Source: JBNJEM01 sp051745935 (GTDB taxonomy: Bacteria > Planctomycetota > Planctomycetia > Pirellulales > Pirellulaceae). From it: a stretch of 6,822 bases of DNA. How positions within the stretch are numbered: position 1 is the stretch's first letter; every line of letters begins with the position of its first letter. Both the position numbers and the translations under genes were made by a program. Location: positions 1-6,822 of the forward strand of contig JBNJEM010000439.1 in the NCBI GenBank assembly GCA_051745935.1, given 5' to 3'. A model generated the notes under the pieces. That model made no database searches, was not told the DNA's origin, and was given only the letters and a program-made list of their open reading frames with translations. This document shows positions 5,514 to 6,822 of this stretch, piece by piece.

Positions 5514-5813
5514 ATGCCCGCATTGACTGACATTGGCGCGTTGATCGCCGAGACGCCCGGCGTTTGCGGGGGGCGGCCTTGTATTGCCGGGACGGGAGTT
5601 TCCGTCCGCCGTATTGTGGGATGGTATAAACTCGGCTGGTCGCCCGAAGAAATTTCCGACCGGATTGGACACATCTCTTTGGCGCAAGTCCACGCGGCCC
5701 TAGCGTATTACCATGCCAATCAGGAGACGATGGAAGCCGAGATCGCTGCGGAAGAAGCAGAGTGTGATCGGCTAGAGCGAGAGCACCGCGCGAGGCGAGC
5801 GGAAAGCGGATGA
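5514..5813 (+). CDS. DUF433 family antitoxin (TA2)
   Basis: A 99-residue DUF433 protein, paralogous to the one at 3275 (about 68 per cent identical by hand alignment). The conserved block TPGVCGGRPCIAGTGVSVRR is followed by GWYKLGWSPEEISDRIGHIS and LAQVHAALAYYHAN, matching the family's strand and helix-turn-helix-like core. The tail from residue 70 is strongly charged (METMEAE-like start, then EEAECDRLEREHRARR) and probably helical for toxin binding. Unlike TA1 it keeps the family Gly at residue 26. The stop is fused to the toxin start as ATGA (5810-5813). A candidate promoter at 5450-5478 and GGGAG at 5500 give it its own expression signals. The antitoxin role is from family knowledge and gene pairing. 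Confidence 0.88.
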   Translation: MPALTDIGALIAETPGVCGGRPCIAGTGVSVRRIVGWYKLGWSPEEISDRIGHISLAQVHAALAYYHANQETMEAEIAAEEAECDRLEREHRARRAESG

Positions 5814-6166
5814 TCCGGTTCTATGTCGATGAAGACGCGATGGACAAGGCTGTCATCCATGCACTTCGCGCTCGTGCCGTTGACATCGAAGCCGCGAACG
5901 AAGTTGGCATGGTCCATCGTGAAGATCATGAGCATCTCTCGTATGCCACATCGCAAGGCCGCGTCTTGTACAGTTTCAATATGGGACATTTCTGCGCGTT
6001 GCATGCAGATTTCCTCGAGAGCGGAAGGAACCACTCCGGGATTGTCGTTTCTCGGCAGCAGCACTACTCCGTCGGCGAGCAGATGCGCCGCTTGCTTAAG
6101 CTGATCGCCGGCAGAACGGCCGAAGAAATGCACGATCGGCTAGAGTTTCTCAGCGATTGGGCTTGA
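5810..6166 (+). CDS. DUF5615 PIN-like toxin (TA2)
   Basis: A 118-residue DUF5615 PIN-like protein, the predicted RNase toxin of the second cassette. Seen: the acidic cluster D7-E8-D9 (IRFYVDED), Asp25 in AVDIE, Glu38-Asp39, and GRVLYSFNMGHF at 50-61. Compared with the TA1 toxin (NVGDF), the Asp of that last motif is His60 here, and the position that is Asp in most of the wider family is Asn57. If these residues take part in metal binding, activity may be reduced. The C-terminal block SVGEQMRRLLKLIAGRTAEE with MHDRLEFLSDW is well kept. Identity to the other toxin is only about 47 per cent, lower than between the two antitoxins. The start overlaps the antitoxin stop by four bases. Confidence 0.87.
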   Translation: MIRFYVDEDAMDKAVIHALRARAVDIEAANEVGMVHREDHEHLSYATSQGRVLYSFNMGHFCALHADFLESGRNHSGIVVSRQQHYSVGEQMRRLLKLIAGRTAEEMHDRLEFLSDWA

Positions 6167-6180
6167 ATCGGCCGATGGGG

Positions 6181-6202
6181 CTTCGTGGGGTCTTCGTGGG
6201 GT
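6181..6202 (+). repeat. 11-base perfect tandem duplication
   Basis: CTTCGTGGGGT occurs twice in a row (6181-6191 and 6192-6202), 14 bases after the TA2 toxin stop. The second unit forms the start of repeat A copy 2 and reads into GGGGTCAGACCC. Confidence 0.95.
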
Positions 6203-6340
6203 CAGACCCTGTTTTCGGTTTTCAGGCGAGTGCCTTGGTAGACGTTTCAGGGAGACGGTACTACGCACCGTGATGGCAGCGAGGTGGGGGAAGATGGGGC
6301 GCTTTTTGCGATGGGCCGCGGGACTCGGTAGCAATGGCGA
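6193..6340 (+). repeat. Dispersed repeat A, copy 2
   Basis: A direct copy of 105-226 with a 25-base extra segment between TTTCAGG at 6220-6226 and TTTCAGG at 6245-6251. It starts with the palindromic core GGGTCAGACCC. The copies begin 6088 bases apart and bracket everything from the HNH pair to TA2. From 6341 the sequences diverge. Confidence 0.88.
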
Positions 6341-6383
6341 AGAAGCACGGAACACCGCGCGGCGACGAAAATGGGGCCAAGGG

Positions 6384-6412
6384 TTGACAGATCGGCGCGA
6401 AAGTGGGATAAG
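6384..6412 (+). promoter_or_regulatory. Strong candidate sigma70-type promoter before the rpn remnant
   Basis: A perfect TTGACA (6384-6389), a 17-base spacer and GATAAG (6407-6412, 4 of 6 matches). It is 60 bases upstream of the GTG at 6472. Confidence 0.55.
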
Positions 6413-6459
6413 AGATAAGGCAACGAATGGCGGGTAGGGAAACGGTCCTTTAACTTCAC

Positions 6460-6466
6460 GGAGGAG
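6460..6466 (+). promoter_or_regulatory. Ribosome binding site of the rpn remnant
   Basis: GGAGGAG ends 5 bases before the GTG at 6472. It is the strongest Shine-Dalgarno in the window, although the gene it serves is broken. Confidence 0.65.
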
Positions 6467-6471
6467 ATCCC

Positions 6472-6735
6472 GTGCCCCGCGATGTCATCAATCCCCACGA
6501 CAAGTTCTTTCGGCAGGCGTTGAGCCACCGAGGTGGCAGGGCCGCCAACCACTGCGAGCTACCGCTCGAATAGGACTAGCCCGCTCCCGTTGGTCGCTAG
6601 AACTGTACGGAGAGATCCAAGTTTTTCGGTGTTATGAGCACGAAGATCGCCGCCGATTTTCTGGCGAACTATCTGCCGCAACGCGTCGCCGAGCAGCTCA
6701 ATCTGGACTCGCTGCACCCCGAGCCGGTCTCTTAG
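6472..6735 (+). pseudogene. Broken Rpn/YhgA-like nuclease gene, N-terminal pieces
   Basis: Two fragments of the Rpn family (PD-(D/E)XK recombination-promoting nuclease, also called YhgA-like putative transposase). Piece one, from GTG 6472, reads VPRDVINPHDKFFRQALS, the typical start, then loses similarity and stops at TAG 6571. Piece two, 6616-6732, reads SKFFGVMSTKIAADFLANYL then PQRVAEQLNLDSL, the next conserved part, and ends at TAG 6733-6735. Both are in the same frame, separated by TAG codons at 6571, 6577 and 6598. The KFF motif occurs in both pieces, which suggests a partial duplication or a recombined junction. The nuclease core normally found after residue 50 or so is missing up to the window end. 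Family proteins are about 250-330 residues, so no active nuclease is expected. The identification rests on recalled family patterns. Confidence 0.7.
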
Positions 6736-6785
6736 CGCTCGCTCAAGAATAACTTCGCAATTCAACGTGTCTCCGAATCGTCCGG

Positions 6786-6805
6786 CACACTGGCTCCGCT
6801 CGCGA
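6786..6805 (-). repeat. Repeat C, copy 2
   Basis: CACACTGGCTCCG and seven further bases, matching 2985-3004 at 19 of 20 positions. Its reverse complement is an exact match over 17 bases to the middle of repeat B copy 2 (GCGAGCGGAGCCAGTGT). It follows the rpn remnant and runs into the window end. Confidence 0.7.
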
Positions 6806-6822
6806 TCCCCGTTTTTTGGGAA

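Overview
The window reads as accessory DNA from a Planctomycetota-like bacterium (Pirellulales-type). I infer this from the protein families (planctomycete-style HNH nuclease pair, DUF433/DUF5615 cassettes, polysaccharide genes) and from short non-coding repeats of a kind I associate with that phylum. No rRNA, tRNA or other taxonomic marker is present, so the placement is an inference. All supported genes lie on the + strand, and much of the DNA is non-coding and rich in short repeats.

Layout: 1-442 has no recognisable gene but carries repeat A (105-226). 443-1415 is a two-gene unit with overlapping reading frames: a small ribbon-helix-helix-like protein followed by an HNH endonuclease. 1500-2591 is a full-length CDP-glucose 4,6-dehydratase gene (rfbG). 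2592-3274 is non-coding and holds repeats B and C. 3275-3927 is a DUF433 antitoxin / DUF5615 PIN-like toxin cassette (TA1). 3928-4389 is a non-coding mosaic of tandem repeats, a hairpin, a second copy of repeat B and palindromes. 4390-5010 is a membrane-anchored DUF218 (YdcF/ElyC-like) protein. 5212-5475 starts as the N-terminus of a two-domain oxidoreductase of the sort found in polysaccharide clusters, but homology stops after about 57 residues. A second DUF433/DUF5615 cassette (TA2, 5514-6166) follows. 6193-6340 is a second, direct copy of repeat A. 6472-6735 is a broken Rpn-family (PD-(D/E)XK recombination-promoting nuclease) gene that still has a good promoter and Shine-Dalgarno sequence.

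Taken together, the backbone looks like fragments of a surface-polysaccharide locus (rfbG, DUF218, oxidoreductase remnant) into which small nuclease-containing gene pairs and repeats have accumulated. All three nuclease pairs have overlapping stop and start codons (8, 4 and 4 bases), consistent with translational coupling of an antitoxin-like first gene and a nuclease second gene. The DUF433/DUF5615 pairing is a recognised toxin-antitoxin arrangement. The RHH-like/HNH pair is only a candidate. The most interesting points are that candidate pair, the truncation of the oxidoreductase next to TA2, the direct repeats bracketing TA1 and the window's core, and the tandem micro-duplications that run into a GGGGTCAG motif just after each toxin gene.
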